This document shows positions 16,917 through 25,628 of a stretch of DNA of 64,000 bases, one piece after another; position 1 is the stretch's first letter; each line of letters starts with the position of its first letter. The DNA lies in assembly GCF_030519475.1 (NCBI RefSeq), contig NZ_JAUMKD010000008.1:124001-188000 (forward strand), written 5' to 3'. The notes under the pieces were generated by a model. It saw nothing but the letters and a program-made list of their open reading frames with translations. It was not told the DNA's origin and did no database searches. The position numbers and the translations under genes are program-made. The stretch is from Micromonospora sp. C28SCA-DRY-2 (GTDB lineage: Bacteria; Actinomycetota; Actinomycetes; Mycobacteriales; Micromonosporaceae).

Positions 16917-16949
16917 CCGTTTCCGGGAAGGGGACAGGTAGGGAGCGCA

Positions 16950-16983
16950 TGCAACTACACGCGGCAGCAACGAAATAGTTGCA
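16950..16983. promoter_or_regulatory. MarR-type operator candidate
   Basis: TGCAACTA (16950-16957) and TAGTTGCA (16976-16983) form a perfect 8-bp inverted repeat with 18 bases between. It lies in the AT-richer divergent region 34 bp from the MFS start and 64 bp from the MarR start. Position and symmetry fit an autoregulated MarR binding site. Confidence 0.55.
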
Positions 16984-17046
16984 CGCGCCTGCTATCAGCG
17001 CAAGCGTGCTAAGCTCGACGTCGACCAGGAGTCCGAGGGGGCACGG

Positions 17047-17496
17047 ATGGGCATCGGCGACGACGCGGTCGAGATCCGCGCGCAGGGTTGGCGCACCCTC
17101 GCCGCGCTGCACGGCCTCATCGAGGCGTCCCTCGAGCGCGCCCTGCAGGCCGGGCACGACCTCTCGGTGGTGGAGTACACGGTGCTCGACGCGCTCTCCC
17201 GGCAGGACGGCTGGCACATGCGGATGCGCCAGCTGGCCCGCGCCGCGGCGCTCTCCGACAGCGCGACCACCCGGCTGGTCACCCGGCTGGAGGAGCGCGG
17301 TCTGCTGACCCGGGTGCTCTGCGCGGACGACCGGCGTGGCATCTACACCGAACTCACCCCGGCCGGCTCCGAACTGCTCGACCAGGCCCGGCCCACCCAC
17401 GACCGGGTGCTCGCGCAGGCGCTGGCCGACGCGGAGGCCACCCCGGAACTGGCCCCGCTGGTCGACGCCCTGCACCGGTTGCCGGCACCCCGGTGA
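17047..17496 (+). CDS. MarR-family transcriptional regulator
   Basis: 149 residues. A winged helix lies in the middle: LSVVEYTVLDALSRQDGWHMRM, ARAAALSDSATTRLVTRLEERG (recognition helix) and the wing DDRRGIYTELTPAGSELLD. N- and C-terminal helices for dimerisation flank it. It is divergent from the MFS exporter with a palindrome between them, the usual arrangement for a ligand-relieved repressor of its neighbour. A start at ATG17047 with AGTCCGAGGGGGC upstream is plausible. Confidence 0.92.
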   Translation: MGIGDDAVEIRAQGWRTLAALHGLIEASLERALQAGHDLSVVEYTVLDALSRQDGWHMRMRQLARAAALSDSATTRLVTRLEERGLLTRVLCADDRRGIYTELTPAGSELLDQARPTHDRVLAQALADAEATPELAPLVDALHRLPAPR

Positions 17497-17762
17497 CCCG
17501 CGGTCGCGCGGCCGTACCACCCGGGCCGCGGGGCCGCCGTTCCGCGACCCGAGGTCGCCGAAGGCGTACGCGTTCGCGCTGGGCGACCGGGGCGCTGTTC
17601 CCGTTTCCCCGGGTCGGCCGGTTCGTCCTCCCTGCTGCGGGAACGTGAGCGGGACCCGGAGAACCCGTGACCGGTGGGCCACCTCACCCCCGTGGCCCGT
17701 TGACCTCAACCCCGCTTCACCTTCGAAGCTGGTCGCAGTGGACGAGCGACGGGGAGGGTGAC

Positions 17763-18728
17763 ATGCGGGTGGTCGAGGTGACCGCGTTCGGGGGGCCGGA
17801 GGTGTTGACGCTGGCCGAGGCGCCGGAGCCGGTGCCCGGTCCCGGCGAGGTGGTCGTGGAGGTGGCCGCCGCCGACGTGCTCTGGGTGGAGACGATGATC
17901 CGGCGCGGCGAGGGCGGGGCGTACTTCCCGGTGCGGCCGCCGTACCGGCCGGGGGTGGGGGTGGCCGGCACGGTCGGCGCGGTCGGCGCGGGGGTCGACC
18001 CGGGCTGGTCCGGCCGCCGGGTGGTCACCCGCACCGACGAGCGCGGCGGCTACCTGGAACGGGCCGTGGTGCCGGTCGACGGCGTGCTGCCGGTGCCGGA
18101 CGCCGTCCCGCTCACCGACGCGGCCGCCCTGCTGCACGACGGGGTGACCGCGTTCGGGCTGCTCGACCTGGTGCCGGTCGGAGCCGGCGACCGGGTGCTG
18201 GTCACCGCCGCCGCCGGCGGCCTCGGCGCGATCCTGGTGCAGGAGGTACGGGCCACCGGCGGGATCGTCGTCGCGGCGGCCCGCGGCCCGGCGAAGCTGG
18301 ACGCGCTGCGCCGGCTCGGCGCGGACGTGGTGGTCGACTACGACGAGCCGGGCTGGACCGACCGGGTGCGCGCCGCCGCCGGGGAGGTGGACGTGGTCTT
18401 CGACGGCGCCGGTGGCGACTACGGTCGGGCCGCCTTCGACCTGGTGCGCGCCGGCGGGCGGTTCTCCGCGCACGGCACCCCGGCCGGGGCGTTCGCGGTC
18501 CCCGACCCCGAGGTCGCCCGGGCCCGGCGGATCGCCGTCACCGGCATCGCCGACGTGCAGTTCACGCCGGAGCAGGCCCGTCGGCACCTGCGGGCCGCGC
18601 TCGACGCGGCGGCGGCCGGGCGGATCGCGCCGCTGATCGGGCGGACCTTCCCGCTGGAGCGGGCCGCCGACGCGCACCGGGCCGTCGAGGGTCGGGCGGT
18701 GGTCGGCAAGGCGCTGCTGACCGTCTGA
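17763..18728 (+). CDS. Quinone oxidoreductase-like MDR protein
   Basis: 321 residues. Medium-chain reductase without structural zinc: N-terminal GroES-like fold (EVTAFGGPEVLTLAEAPEPVPGPGEV), then an NADPH-binding Rossmann domain with VTAAAGGLGAILVQEV and, after it, LRRLGADVVVDYDEPGWTDRV. No zinc-ligand cysteines are seen. It probably reduces quinones or enones with NADPH. ATG17763 has GGGGAGG upstream. The 266 bp before it contain no gene I can support. A strong hairpin follows at 18735-18772. Confidence 0.9.
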   Translation: MRVVEVTAFGGPEVLTLAEAPEPVPGPGEVVVEVAAADVLWVETMIRRGEGGAYFPVRPPYRPGVGVAGTVGAVGAGVDPGWSGRRVVTRTDERGGYLERAVVPVDGVLPVPDAVPLTDAAALLHDGVTAFGLLDLVPVGAGDRVLVTAAAGGLGAILVQEVRATGGIVVAAARGPAKLDALRRLGADVVVDYDEPGWTDRVRAAAGEVDVVFDGAGGDYGRAAFDLVRAGGRFSAHGTPAGAFAVPDPEVARARRIAVTGIADVQFTPEQARRHLRAALDAAAAGRIAPLIGRTFPLERAADAHRAVEGRAVVGKALLTV

Positions 18729-18734
18729 GCACCG

Positions 18735-18772
18735 GCCGGGCGGGCGCCACCCGGCGGTGGTGCCCGCCCGGC
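18735..18772. terminator. Hairpin after the quinone-oxidoreductase gene
   Basis: GCCGGGCGGGC pairs with GCCCGCCCGGC, and the inner CCACC pairs with GGTGG with one unpaired base per side. The stem is near-perfect, about 16 bp, and starts 6 bp after the stop codon. Confidence 0.7.
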
Positions 18773-18905
18773 GGCGGGCGTACGGTACCCGGATCGGCGG
18801 GCGCGTGACCTCCCGGCGCCGGGGCGCGGTGACCGCGCGGGCGTGGCCGACCCGGGGAGGCCACCCGGCCCGCCGGCCGCGCCAGGAGCCACCCAGGAGG
18901 TAGCG

Positions 18906-20213
18906 ATGCAGGACCGGACCCCGCGCCCGGAGGAGCTGGAACCGATCGAGCGGGCCGGCGTCGACGAGCTGCGGGCCCTGCAACTTACGCGGCTGCGCTG
19001 GTCGCTGCGACACGCGTACGAGCACGTGCCGCACTACCGGCGCGCGTTCGAGGCCGCCGGGGTGCACCCCGACGACTGTCGGGAGCTGGCCGACCTGGCC
19101 CGCTTCCCGCTCACCGGCAAGGCCGAGCTGCGGGAGAACTACCCGTTCGGCATGTTCGCCGTGCCCCGCGAGCGGATCGCCCGGCTGCACGCCTCCTCGG
19201 GCACCACCGGTCGGCCCACCGTGGTCGGCTACACCGCGGCCGACCTGAAGACCTGGGCCCGGTTGATGGCCCGCTCGATCCGCGCCTCCGGCGGCCGCCC
19301 CGGCGACCGGGTGCACGTCGCGTACGGCTACGGGCTGTTCACCGGCGGGCTCGGCGCGCACTACGGCGCCGAGGAACTGGGCTGCACGGTCATCCCGGTC
19401 TCCGGCGGGATGACCGAACGGCAGGTGATGCTGATCCGCGACTTCGCGCCCGAGGTCATCATGGTCACCCCCAGCTACATGCTGGCCATCGTCGACGAGA
19501 TGGAGCGGCAGGGCGTCGACCCGCGCGGCACCTCGCTGCGGGTGGGCATCTTCGGCGCCGAACCGTGGACCGAGGACATGCGCCGCGAGATGGAGCAGCG
19601 GCTCGACATGCACGCGGTCGACATCTACGGCCTCTCCGAGGTGATGGGTCCCGGGGTGGCCAACGAGTGCGTGGAGACCAAGGACGGCCTGCACCTCTGG
19701 GAGGACCACTTCTACCCGGAGATCATCGACCCGGTGACCGGCGAGGTGCTGCCCGACGGGGAGCGGGGCGAGCTGGTGCTCACCTCGCTGACCAAGGAGG
19801 CCATGCCGGTGGTCCGCTACCGCACCCGGGACCTCACCCGGCTGCTGCCGGGCACCGCCCGGCCGATGCGCCGGATCGAGAAGATCACCGGACGGACCGA
19901 CGACATGATGATCGTGCGCGGGGTGAACGTCTTCCCGACCCAGATCGAGGAGCTGATCCTGCGTACCCCGCAGCTGTCGCCGCACTTCCAGTGCGTCCTG
20001 GACCGGCAGGGGCGGATGGACACGCTGACCGTACGGGTCGAGCGGCGCGCCGGGGTGACCGTCGACGCCGCCGAGCGGGCCGGCGCGGAACTGGTCGACC
20101 TGGTCAAGAACACCATCGGGGTGAGCGTGGCGGTCGACGTGATCGCGCCGGACGGCGTGGAGCGGTCGATGGGCAAGATGCGCCGGATCGTCGACCAGCG
20201 GCGGGCGGGCTGA
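18906..20213 (+). CDS. paaK: Phenylacetate-CoA ligase PaaK
   Basis: 435 residues, normal length. Activates phenylacetate (or a related aryl acid) to its CoA thioester through an acyl-AMP. Motifs: ARLHASSGTTGRPTVVGYT (AMP-binding P-loop), YGYGLFTGGLGAHYG, IFGAEPWTEDMR, DIYGLSEVMGPGVA, YRTRDLTRLLPG and the C-terminal KITGRTDDMMIVRGVNVFP. An AGGAGG site lies 7 bp before ATG18906. The following gene is paaI, two bases after the stop, but no paaABCDE ring-epoxidation genes are present, so this is a satellite pair rather than the catabolic cluster. Confidence 0.95.
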   Translation: MQDRTPRPEELEPIERAGVDELRALQLTRLRWSLRHAYEHVPHYRRAFEAAGVHPDDCRELADLARFPLTGKAELRENYPFGMFAVPRERIARLHASSGTTGRPTVVGYTAADLKTWARLMARSIRASGGRPGDRVHVAYGYGLFTGGLGAHYGAEELGCTVIPVSGGMTERQVMLIRDFAPEVIMVTPSYMLAIVDEMERQGVDPRGTSLRVGIFGAEPWTEDMRREMEQRLDMHAVDIYGLSEVMGPGVANECVETKDGLHLWEDHFYPEIIDPVTGEVLPDGERGELVLTSLTKEAMPVVRYRTRDLTRLLPGTARPMRRIEKITGRTDDMMIVRGVNVFPTQIEELILRTPQLSPHFQCVLDRQGRMDTLTVRVERRAGVTVDAAERAGAELVDLVKNTIGVSVAVDVIAPDGVERSMGKMRRIVDQRRAG

Positions 20214-20214
20214 C

Positions 20215-20625
20215 GTGGGCGAGGCACGCAACGCCGCGTACGACATGTTCGACGCCGACGCGGCCTCCCGGAGTCTCGGCATCGAGCTGGTCCGCGCCGC
20301 CGACGGGACGGCCGAGGCCCGGATGCGGGTGACCGGCGCGATGGTCAACGGGCACGCCATCGCCCACGGCGGCTACGTCTTCCTGCTCGCCGACACCGCC
20401 TTCGCGCTGGCCTGCAACAGCCACGGGCCGGTCACCGTCGCCGCCGGCGGTGAGATCACCTTCGTCCGGCCGGCCCGGGAGGGGGACCTGCTGGTCGCCC
20501 GGGCCACCGAGCGGACCCGGTACGGCCGCAGCGGCATCTACGACGTCACGGTGTCCCGCGAGAACGGCGAGGTGGTGGCCGAGTTCCGCGGCCGCAGCCG
20601 CACCGTCAACGGCCAGCCGGGCTGA
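20215..20625 (+). CDS. paaI: Hotdog-fold acyl-CoA thioesterase PaaI
   Basis: 136 residues. Hotdog thioesterase that hydrolyses hydroxylated phenylacetyl-CoA intermediates and relieves CoA trapping. The family signature VNGHAIAHGGYVFLLADTAFALACNSHG includes the catalytic Asp and the HGG segment. GTG20215 begins one base after the paaK stop, so the two are probably co-transcribed and act on the same CoA esters. Confidence 0.93.
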   Translation: MGEARNAAYDMFDADAASRSLGIELVRAADGTAEARMRVTGAMVNGHAIAHGGYVFLLADTAFALACNSHGPVTVAAGGEITFVRPAREGDLLVARATERTRYGRSGIYDVTVSRENGEVVAEFRGRSRTVNGQPG

Positions 20626-20714
20626 CCCGCGGCCGGATCGGCCGGCCCGGGCAGCGGCGGCCGGCCGCGCGTGGCGCGGGCGATCCCGTCGGGGGTCTCG
20701 GGCACGATGGGCCG

Positions 20715-21278
20715 ATGCGACACATCGTCCTCTTCCACTCGGTGTACGGGCTGCGGCCGGCCGTGCTGCGCGCCGCCGAGCGGCTGCGCGCCGCCGGGCA
20801 CGAGGTCGTCACCCCCGACCTGTACGGCGTGCCGGCCGTCGACACGGTGGCCGACGGCTTCGCCCTCTTCGACAGGATCGGCCGGGAGGTCGTGCTCGAC
20901 CGGGCCCGGACGGCGCTGCGCGACGCGCCGGCCGACGCCGTGCTCGCCGGCTTCTCGATGGGCGCCGGGGTGGCCGGCGCGATGCTCGCGGAGCGTCCCG
21001 ACACGGCCGGGTTGCTGCTGTTGCACGGCACCGGCGGCGCGCCGGAGGCGGTCCGCCCCGGCCTGCGGGTGCAGTTGCACCTGGCCGACCCGGACGAGTA
21101 CGAACCGCAGGACGAGGTGGACGAGTGGCAGCGGGCGATGACCGCGGCCGGCGCCACCGTCGACGTCCACCGCTACCCGGGCGCCGGGCACCTGTTCACC
21201 GACCCGGACGTGCCCGACCACGACCCGCGGGCCGCCGAGCGGCTCTGGGACCGCAGCCGCGACTTCCTCGCCGGCTAG
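20715..21278 (+). CDS. Dienelactone-hydrolase-family alpha/beta hydrolase
   Basis: 187 residues, compact alpha/beta fold. The nucleophile elbow is GFSMGAGVAG, with Ser where classical dienelactone hydrolases have Cys. The acid/His part is YPGAGHLFTDPD. It is likely an esterase of unknown substrate. ATG20715 is the first good start after an 89-bp gap from paaI. Confidence 0.85.
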   Translation: MRHIVLFHSVYGLRPAVLRAAERLRAAGHEVVTPDLYGVPAVDTVADGFALFDRIGREVVLDRARTALRDAPADAVLAGFSMGAGVAGAMLAERPDTAGLLLLHGTGGAPEAVRPGLRVQLHLADPDEYEPQDEVDEWQRAMTAAGATVDVHRYPGAGHLFTDPDVPDHDPRAAERLWDRSRDFLAG

Positions 21279-21397
21279 GGATCGGCGGCGGCCGGCCGGC
21301 GGTGCCGGGTTCGGCGCCACGCCGGCCGCACTCGGCATCCGGCCGCCCGGTCATCCTTCGCCGGCCGCCGAACGGTCCGCGCCCTAGCGTCCCGCCC

Positions 21398-22072
21398 ATG
21401 AACACAGCCACGGACAGTTCCCCGACCACCGGCGTGACGACCGAGCACGTGCCGATCACCCCGAGCATCCTGTACTTCGGCACCCCGGTCGTGCTGCTGT
21501 CGACGGAGAACGAGGACGGCTCGGTCAACCTGGCGCCGATGTCGTCGGCCTGGGCGCTCGGCCAGGTGGTCGTCCTGGGCCTGGGCCGGGCCGGGCAGAC
21601 GGGCCGCAACCTGCGGCACCGGCCCGACCTGGTGGTGAACCTCCCCGGTCCCGCCCTGTGGCCGGCGGTGGAGCGGCTGGCCCCGCTGACCGGACGGCGC
21701 GACGTGCCCGAGCACAAGCGGGACGCCTTCCGCTTCGAGCCGGACAAGTTCGCCGCCGCCGGCCTGCGTCCCGTCCCGTCCGACCTGGTCACGCCGCCCC
21801 GGGTCGCCGAATGCCCGCTGCACCTGGAGGCCCGCGCGACCCGGGTACGCCCCGACGCCGCCGGAGACTTCCTCGTCGTCGAGGCCGAGGTGCTCAAGGT
21901 CCACGCGGATCCGCGCGTCGTGGTGCCCGGCACGCAGCACGTCGACCCGTCCCGGTGGAGCCCGCTGATCTACAACTTCCGCCACTACTTCGGCCTGGGC
22001 GACGAACTCGGCCACAGCTTCCGCTCCCAGACCCCATGCCCGCGCCCGGGAAGCGGGACGCCGCCCGGGTGA
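21398..22072 (+). CDS. Flavin-reductase-domain (FMN-binding) protein
   Basis: 224 residues. Split-barrel flavin reductase-like fold: TPVVLLSTENEDGSVNLAPMSSAWALG is the characteristic N-terminal strand-turn, followed by GQTGRNLRHRPDLVVNLP. Members bind FMN and act as NAD(P)H:flavin oxidoreductases or unknown oxidoreductases. It is solitary and convergent with the aldo/keto reductase gene, with 40 bp between the stops. Confidence 0.85.
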   Translation: MNTATDSSPTTGVTTEHVPITPSILYFGTPVVLLSTENEDGSVNLAPMSSAWALGQVVVLGLGRAGQTGRNLRHRPDLVVNLPGPALWPAVERLAPLTGRRDVPEHKRDAFRFEPDKFAAAGLRPVPSDLVTPPRVAECPLHLEARATRVRPDAAGDFLVVEAEVLKVHADPRVVVPGTQHVDPSRWSPLIYNFRHYFGLGDELGHSFRSQTPCPRPGSGTPPG

Positions 22073-22112
22073 ACCGGGGGGCAGCCACGCCGGCGCGGGC
22101 CGGGGGCGGCGG

Positions 22113-23009
22113 TCAGCCGAGGCGGGCCAGCTCGTCGGGGGAGAGCCGCAGCGCGCCGGCGGCGACGTTCTGCGCCAGGTGCTCCGGGTCGCCGGTGCCG
22201 GGGATGGCCAGCACGTGCGGGCCCTGGTGCAGCGTCCAGGCCAGCCGCACCTGGTGCGGGGTCGCCCCGTGCGCGTCGGCGATCTCTCGCACGGCCGCGT
22301 CGTGCTCGGCGGACGCGCCGGCCTCGCGGCCCGCCCCGGCCAGCGCGAAGAAGGGCACGAACGCCACGCCCCGCTCGCCGCAGACCCGCAGCAGCTCGTC
22401 CGAGGTCCGGTGGGTGTCGACGGCGTACGCGTTCTGCACGCACACCACCGGCGCGATCGCCTGCGCCTCGTCGAGGTGGTCGACCCGGACGTTGGACAGC
22501 CCCAGGTGCCGGATCAGCCCGGCGTCCCGCAGCTCGGCGAGGGCGGCGAAGCGCTCCGCCACCGAGTCGTCGCCGGGCCGGCGCACGATCCGCAGGTTCA
22601 CCACGTCGAGGTGGTCGCGGCCCAGCCGGCGCAGGTTCTCCTCGACCTGCCGGCGCAGGTCGGCGGGGCCGGTCAGTTCACCGCTCCACGCCGTGGTGCG
22701 GTAGTCCGGGCCGACCTTGGTGGCGATGACCAGGTCGTCGGGGTAGGGGTGCAGGGCCGCGCGGATCAGTTCGGTGGCGTACCGGACGGGACCGGTGCCC
22801 ACCCGCAGCGGCCCGCCCGGAGAGAAGTAGAAGGCGGCGGTGTCGATGTGGTTGACGCCCAGCTCGACCGCGCGTCGCAGGACGCGGATGGCCAGCTCCC
22901 GGTCCGGGTTCGCGGTGAGTCGCATCGAGCCGAACCCCATCCGGTGCACGGCGCGGTCGCCCAGTGTCCAGCTGCCCGCGGCGGCCGCGGTGATCTCGTC
23001 GGTAGGCAT
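22113..23009 (-). CDS. Aldo/keto reductase
   Basis: 298 residues. TIM-barrel NADPH oxidoreductase with MGFGSMRLTANPDRELA, GVNHIDTAAFYFSPGG (catalytic Asp and Tyr), LVIATKVGPDY (catalytic Lys), IRHLGLSNV and VLAIPGTGDPEHLAQNVAA (cofactor phosphate region). The family Tyr-Asp-Lys triad is visible; the active-site His position reads NLRIVRR, as in some YdbC-like members. Substrate unknown. ATG23009 with no obvious neighbouring operon partner. Confidence 0.9.
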   Translation of the reverse strand: MPTDEITAAAAGSWTLGDRAVHRMGFGSMRLTANPDRELAIRVLRRAVELGVNHIDTAAFYFSPGGPLRVGTGPVRYATELIRAALHPYPDDLVIATKVGPDYRTTAWSGELTGPADLRRQVEENLRRLGRDHLDVVNLRIVRRPGDDSVAERFAALAELRDAGLIRHLGLSNVRVDHLDEAQAIAPVVCVQNAYAVDTHRTSDELLRVCGERGVAFVPFFALAGAGREAGASAEHDAAVREIADAHGATPHQVRLAWTLHQGPHVLAIPGTGDPEHLAQNVAAGALRLSPDELARLG

Positions 23010-23124
23010 CGGGCCAACCTAACCAACGGCACTGACCTGCGCACTCGGCCGCGCACCCGATACCGCCCGGGGGTGTCGACTGATAGCTTGGATCGTGGGG
23101 GAGAACCGGCCACCCGGGCCGCCG

Positions 23125-25437
23125 TCAGGCGGCCGCCCGGGTCGGCGCCCGCACCCACGGTGCGCGCCCGTGCCCGGCCCCCGCCGGATCGGATCGACCC
23201 GATCCGCCCTCCCCGAACGCGGCGGCACCCCGCCGCAACCGCCCGCCGACGCCGGCTGCCGTGCCGGGGCCCGCTGCCAGCGCGGGGCCGCCGGGGTCGC
23301 CGCCGGCGCGGGGTGGCGGGGCCGGTGGTGCCGGCGATCGCAGTGGCACCACCGTCCGGCGCGGCGGCCGGATCAGGGGCGACGCGTGGTGCCGGTCCCG
23401 CTTGCCGACGGGACGAACGGGGCCCGGCGTGGACGCGGTGCGGGCGGCGCCGGCGGGCGGGACAGCGGTCCTCATGCGCGTGGTTGCGGCGGGTGCCGCT
23501 GCGCCAGCTCGCCGGCGCAGCGTGGCCAGGTTCGGCGCGGTGGGTGCCGGTGTGCCGGCCGGTCGGCGCGGCGTGGCCGGGTCCGGTACGGCGTGCACCG
23601 GCGCGCTGCGAGGGCGGCGGTCGGTGCCCGGCCCGGGTGCGGGGCGTGCGGGTGTGCCGGCGGGTCGGCGGACCGGCTGGGCGGCGGGGACCGGCGCCGG
23701 CCCCAGGTGGCGCGGCCCGGCGGCACGCCGGGCGAACTCGGCGCGCACCGCCCGGGGCAGCCGGGCGTACGCGACCTGGCGCACCACCACCTCGGCGACG
23801 GCGTAGCCGCCGGCCGGCCCGCTGGTCAGCAGGCCGAGGGCGACCAACGACCGCAGCACCGGCCGGGCCCGCCCCGGCGTCCAGCCGAGCAGCCGGTCCA
23901 CCGTCGGCGCCGGGCAGTCCGTCGCCCGGCTGGCCACGGCCATCAGCGCCGCCCGCTGGTCGCCGTCGAGCCGGTCCAGCCGCGCGTCGACGGCCCGGCG
24001 GACCGGTTCGGGCACCGGCAGTTCCGCCGCGTTGTCCGCCCCCTCGACCAGCGACCGGACGTACGCCGCCGCGTGGCCGGGGCTGCCCCCGACCAGGGGG
24101 AGCAGCCGGTCCACCAGCGCGACCGGCCGGCCGGCCCGGCGGAGCAGGTGGCGCAGCAGCCGGCCGCTGTCCACCGCGCCGAGCGGCCGCAGCTCGACCA
24201 ACACCGCCGGCCGCGGCAGCGGCTCCGCCCACTGCGGACGGTGGGCGGTGACCACCGCCAGGGGCAGCCGGCGCTCGGTGGCCGCGGCGAGCAGCGCCCG
24301 CAGGAAGTCGGCCACCTCGGGCGCGGCCCGGTCCACGTCGTCCACCGCCACCACCACCGGCTGCCGGGCGGCCAGCGCCAGCAGCGCCTCCCGCCAGAGC
24401 GCCGCCGCCTCGGCCGCGTCGCCGGCGTCCGGCCGGGCCAGCAGCCGGGCCAGCGTGGACACGCTCGCCGGCAGGCGCTCGGGCGGCACCAGGCCGGCGA
24501 GGGCGGCGGCGAGCCGCCGGCGTACCCGGGCGGGCGGGTCGGTGGCGCGCAGGCCGGTGTGGCCGCGGACCAGTTCCGCGACCGGCGCCAGCGGGTGGTC
24601 CGGGTACGGCGGGCAGTGCGCCAGGCACCAGCGGACCGGCACCTCGTCGACCGAGGCGACGGACCGGCTCAGCTCGGACAGCAGCCGGCTGCGCCCGCTG
24701 CCGGCCGGGCCGACCAGCGACACCCAGCGCGGGCGGCGGTCGCGTACCGCCCGGACGAGCTGGTCCCGGGCGGCGGCGACCTCCCGACGGCGGCCGAGGA
24801 ACGGGCCGTCGTGCCGCACCGGCGCCGGCCGCACCAGCGCGGTGGCGTGCCAGACGTCGACCGGCGACGCCTTGCCGGCCAGCGCCACCGGCGGGATCCG
24901 GCACTGCTCGACCAGGCCGGCGGTGGCCCGGTGGGTGGCCGCGCAGAGCGCCACCCCGCCCGGCGGGGCGTACCCCTGGAGCCGGGCCGCGGTGGTGATC
25001 ACCGCGCCGCTGGCCGCGCCGTGCCCGCCGTCGCGGGCGCCGGCCAGGTCCACCACCGCCTCGCCGGTCGCCACCCCGATCCGCACCCGCAGCCGCGGCC
25101 CACCGGCCAGCGCCCGCCGGTCCAGGGCCCGCTGCATCTCCAGCCCGGCCCGCACCGCCCGGTACGCGTCGAAGCCGTCGGAGTCGCGGGCGCCGAAGAG
25201 CGCCATGACGGCGTCACCGATGTACTTCTCGACCACCCCGTGCCAGCGCCGCAGCACCTCGCCGACGGTGTCGAAGTAGGACCGTTGCAGGGCCCGGACG
25301 TCCTCCGGGTCCAGCCGGTCGACCAGCGCGGTGGATCCGACGATGTCGACGAACAGTACGGTGACCATCCGGCGCTCCTCGGGCACCGGCCAGCGTGCGG
25401 ACCCGGCCGGCGTCGCTGCGGCGATGGTGGTGGGCAC
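23125..25437 (-). CDS. Class III adenylate/guanylate cyclase-AAA ATPase signalling protein
   Basis: 770 residues. The N-terminal class III cyclase domain (about 20-190) has VTVLFVDIVGSTALVDRL with the metal-binding Asp, VVEKYIGDAVMALFGA with the second Asp, and RVRIGVATGEAVVDL. A large STAND/AAA ATPase region follows (about 215-600), whose P-loop reads GPAGSGRSRLL with Arg in place of the usual Lys, and whose Walker B-like segment is PVVVAVDDVDRAA. The C-terminal 170 residues are Pro/Ala/Arg-rich low complexity instead of the usual TPR repeats. The start GTG25437 follows a purine-rich stretch. It is divergent from a second large ATPase regulator. Confidence 0.85.
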   Translation of the reverse strand: MPTTIAAATPAGSARWPVPEERRMVTVLFVDIVGSTALVDRLDPEDVRALQRSYFDTVGEVLRRWHGVVEKYIGDAVMALFGARDSDGFDAYRAVRAGLEMQRALDRRALAGGPRLRVRIGVATGEAVVDLAGARDGGHGAASGAVITTAARLQGYAPPGGVALCAATHRATAGLVEQCRIPPVALAGKASPVDVWHATALVRPAPVRHDGPFLGRRREVAAARDQLVRAVRDRRPRWVSLVGPAGSGRSRLLSELSRSVASVDEVPVRWCLAHCPPYPDHPLAPVAELVRGHTGLRATDPPARVRRRLAAALAGLVPPERLPASVSTLARLLARPDAGDAAEAAALWREALLALAARQPVVVAVDDVDRAAPEVADFLRALLAAATERRLPLAVVTAHRPQWAEPLPRPAVLVELRPLGAVDSGRLLRHLLRRAGRPVALVDRLLPLVGGSPGHAAAYVRSLVEGADNAAELPVPEPVRRAVDARLDRLDGDQRAALMAVASRATDCPAPTVDRLLGWTPGRARPVLRSLVALGLLTSGPAGGYAVAEVVVRQVAYARLPRAVRAEFARRAAGPRHLGPAPVPAAQPVRRPAGTPARPAPGPGTDRRPRSAPVHAVPDPATPRRPAGTPAPTAPNLATLRRRAGAAAPAATTRMRTAVPPAGAARTASTPGPVRPVGKRDRHHASPLIRPPRRTVVPLRSPAPPAPPPRAGGDPGGPALAAGPGTAAGVGGRLRRGAAAFGEGGSGRSDPAGAGHGRAPWVRAPTRAAA

Positions 25438-25628
25438 TGGACACCGCCTCTCTCCCCCCGTTCCTGCCTGATGACCTTCGGAGACTGTCACCACCGGGCC
25501 GACGGGGGATCGGCAGAACGACGTATGTCGGCCGTGCACAGCCTTTGGTCGCGATGTCGACGCGAGGAGTACCACACCCGCGTCCCGGCCGTAGAACGGT
25601 GCGGGGACCTGTGACTAGGCTGCGTGCC

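Noticed and set aside
17497..17762. A small gene between marR and the quinone-oxidoreductase gene
   Set aside because: Open frames here have no ribosome-binding site and a composition typical of chance in high-GC DNA.
18906..20625. A complete phenylacetate degradation operon
   Set aside because: Only paaK and paaI are present, with no epoxidase subunits or ring-opening genes around them.
22179..24251. Long plus-strand open frame across the aldo/keto reductase and cyclase genes
   Set aside because: No domain is visible in it and composition is Arg/Pro/Gly shadow-like. The minus strand encodes recognisable enzymes.
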